From the NCBI GenBank assembly GCA_013374505.1, contig QENJ01000061.1, forward strand, positions 1-14,193: DNA of 14,193 nt, written 5' to 3'. This stretch comes from Candidatus Methanophagaceae archaeon. GTDB taxonomy: Archaea > Halobacteriota > Syntropharchaeia > Alkanophagales > Methanospirareceae. The notes under the pieces are model-generated. The model ran no database searches, was not told the origin of the DNA, and worked only from the letters and a program-made list of their open reading frames with translations. The position numbers were made by a program, and so were the translations under genes. Of the stretch, positions 13,329-14,193 are shown in pieces. Position 1 is the first letter of the stretch. Every line of letters starts with the position of its first letter.

Positions 13329-13734
13329 CTATGAATCAACAAGCTCTCGTATACCCCATTTCTCTTCCAAAGATTCGTTAGGCCAAAGATCTCCTTCCAT
13401 CTTAAGTCTAATCTCTTTGTGGACACTACAAATATATCGAACTCTATTAGGGGTTAAATTAGTATAAACAGCTATATCTATTGTGGATATCCAGTGTGGA
13501 TCGTTAGGTGTGCCAACACCTAAACGTCCATATTGTTTTGTTCTTTAGTATAACCAATTATATACTCTTTTTTTGTCTGCTCGCTCCGTTACTTTTTCCT
13601 TTAACAACTGGACGAGCCAGATTGTCAAGCCTGCGATAGTTCCACCCATACCTCCAATAACTATCCCTTTAGCCCCCTCCACAAACCACCAGCAAAACAC
13701 AAATTCATCGTCCCCCAATCAACTGGAACGACAT
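13329..13734 (-). pseudogene. One-helix membrane protein with helical tail, frameshifted and interrupted by a stop
   Basis: On the minus strand a sensible protein runs across two lesions. The start region VVPVDWGTM (from about 13733) shifts frame at ATGAATTTG into EFVFCWWFVEGAKGIVIGGM and GGTIAGLTIWLVQLLKEKVT, giving one membrane helix. Then come ERADKKRVYNWLY, a TAA, RTKQYGRLGVGTPNDPHWIS, TIDIAVYTNLTPNRVRYICS, VHKEIRLKMEGDLWPNESLE and EKWGIRELVDS, ending at TAG 13329. The tail after the stop looks like a winged-helix or similar small domain. With the stop read through it would be about 130 residues. No family is recognised. An ATG at 13734 in the third frame gives only nine residues. A TATA box lies upstream. 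Confidence 0.5.
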
Positions 13735-13765
13735 TCTATATAGTTGGCACCCAAAACGACAAGGC

Positions 13766-13773
13766 ATAATATA
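13766..13773 (-). promoter_or_regulatory. Putative TATA box for the one-helix membrane gene
   Basis: GGGTATATTATGCC on the minus strand is centred about 36 bases before the probable start near 13734. Next to it, CCGTA (13775-13779) and TACGG (13787-13791) form a short inverted repeat. Confidence 0.4.
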
Positions 13774-13808
13774 CCCGTACCTAGAATACGGACTTAAAAA
13801 CCGAAAGA

Positions 13809-13816
13809 TTTATAAA
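13809..13816 (+). promoter_or_regulatory. Putative TATA box for the transposase
   Basis: GATTTATAAAGG lies centred 38 bases before the ATG at 13851 and is a good archaeal box A. The leader carries only a weak AGGT. Confidence 0.45.
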
Positions 13817-13850
13817 GGGGCATGCTTTATGACTTATTTAGGTAATTCAA

Positions 13851-14193
13851 ATGAAAACACCACTTGTACCGGCAGAAGAAGATAAAAGATGGGATTTAGT
13901 GCGAAACGTACTAAGGATATTCGAGCAACGAGAAGTGCGGAAAATAGTGTCTAAATTCGGAATAAAGCCTTTAGATAGGACAATTACGGTGCTGAAGATT
14001 GTAATCATCTCCATGTGCTTCGGGACTGACATAACCTTCGTGATAAGTGAATTAAAGGCTAAAGCATCGCTAAGAGAGTTTACAGGCGTGTACAATGCCC
14101 CCGATGCCAAGGAGGTCTACCGGCTTTTAAGCAGGTTTACAGTCGAACAGTTCGTGGATATGGTGCTAAGAGTTGTAAACTCCGTTTGTGGAA
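13851..14193 (+). CDS. IS4-like transposase, N-terminal part (runs off right edge)
   Basis: From ATG 13851 there are 114 open codons to the window end: MKTPLVPAEEDKRWDLVRNV, LRIFEQREVRKIVSKFGIKP, ITVLKIVIISMCFGTDITFV, LREFTGVYNAPDAKEVYRLL and SRFTVEQFVDMVLRVVNSVC. The helical start with ELKAKASLREFTGVY, followed by a Y-R-LLSRF helix, is the N-terminal region of IS4-superfamily transposases abundant in methane-cycling archaea. The catalytic DDE residues lie beyond the window. The upstream IS end should fall between about 13735 and 13810, but no terminal repeat can be fixed without the other end. A TATA box precedes the gene. It is probably a complete recent element, as no break is seen in this part. 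Confidence 0.7.
   Translation, partial: MKTPLVPAEEDKRWDLVRNVLRIFEQREVRKIVSKFGIKPLDRTITVLKIVIISMCFGTDITFVISELKAKASLREFTGVYNAPDAKEVYRLLSRFTVEQFVDMVLRVVNSVCG

Noticed and set aside
13775..13791. CCGTA...TACGG as a terminal inverted repeat of the transposase element
   Set aside because: It is only five bases long, and the other end of the element is outside the window, so it cannot be tested.
13847..14110. 87-codon minus-strand frame
   Set aside because: It is the shadow of the transposase on the plus strand, which has a promoter and a family-like sequence.
1..14193. CRISPR array
   Set aside because: No regularly spaced repeats of 25-40 bases were seen; the only repeats are the tandem duplication, the SAP-start pair and short words.

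Overview
The window looks like archaeal DNA. Most genes have archaeal TATA boxes (forms of TTTATA) 25-40 bases upstream of the start, there is a VapB-VapC pair with an archaeal-type antitoxin, and several proteins resemble families I associate with methane- and alkane-cycling Euryarchaeota (Methanophagales/ANME-1 and relatives). The phylum is inference; no rRNA or tRNA was seen to fix it.

Layout. (1) 1-1322, minus strand: a three-gene unit of an AIM24-family protein (broken), a small two-helix membrane protein and a PfkB-family sugar kinase running off the left edge. (2) 1400-5474: a small DUF4389-like membrane gene converging on a large GT-C-like membrane protein. A 1262-bp tandem duplication covers their facing ends and leaves one intact and one truncated copy of each. 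(3) 5408-7663, minus strand: a tightly packed unit reading C-terminal tail of a type ISP-like restriction-modification enzyme (broken), small protein (broken), intact PD-(D/E)XK nuclease with a possible EVE/PUA-like front domain, second nuclease-like protein (broken), small protein. (4) 7687-8275: VapBC toxin-antitoxin. (5) 8300-8640: no clear gene; possible group II intron remnant and a short direct repeat. (6) 8647-9968, minus strand: Fic protein, YhcG/DUF1016 protein and the tail of a DNA methylase, all damaged. (7) 10039-10906: an internally deleted IS481-like transposase and a divergent YwgA-like gene. (8) 10903-13214: a PIN-like fragment, a broken SAP/SWIM-like gene, an intact 451-residue putative nuclease with a zinc-binding cluster, and a second copy of the SAP-like start. 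(9) 13329-14193: a broken one-helix membrane gene and the start of an IS4-like transposase leaving the window.

The window is an accessory, defence-rich region in decay. Its most striking property is that at least five unrelated genes (AIM24, second nuclease, Fic, YhcG, IS481 transposase) keep a recognisable beginning but lack the middle or the catalytic part, with recognisable or plausible ends joined directly, while others carry single frameshifts or stops. This may be real decay by microhomology deletion, or an assembly artefact; read coverage would decide. The apparently intact genes are the small membrane genes, the GT-C protein, the EVE-like nuclease, VapBC, YwgA-like and the zinc-cluster nuclease. 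No CRISPR array, tRNA or rRNA was found. Family assignments rest on remembered sequence patterns, not on database searches.
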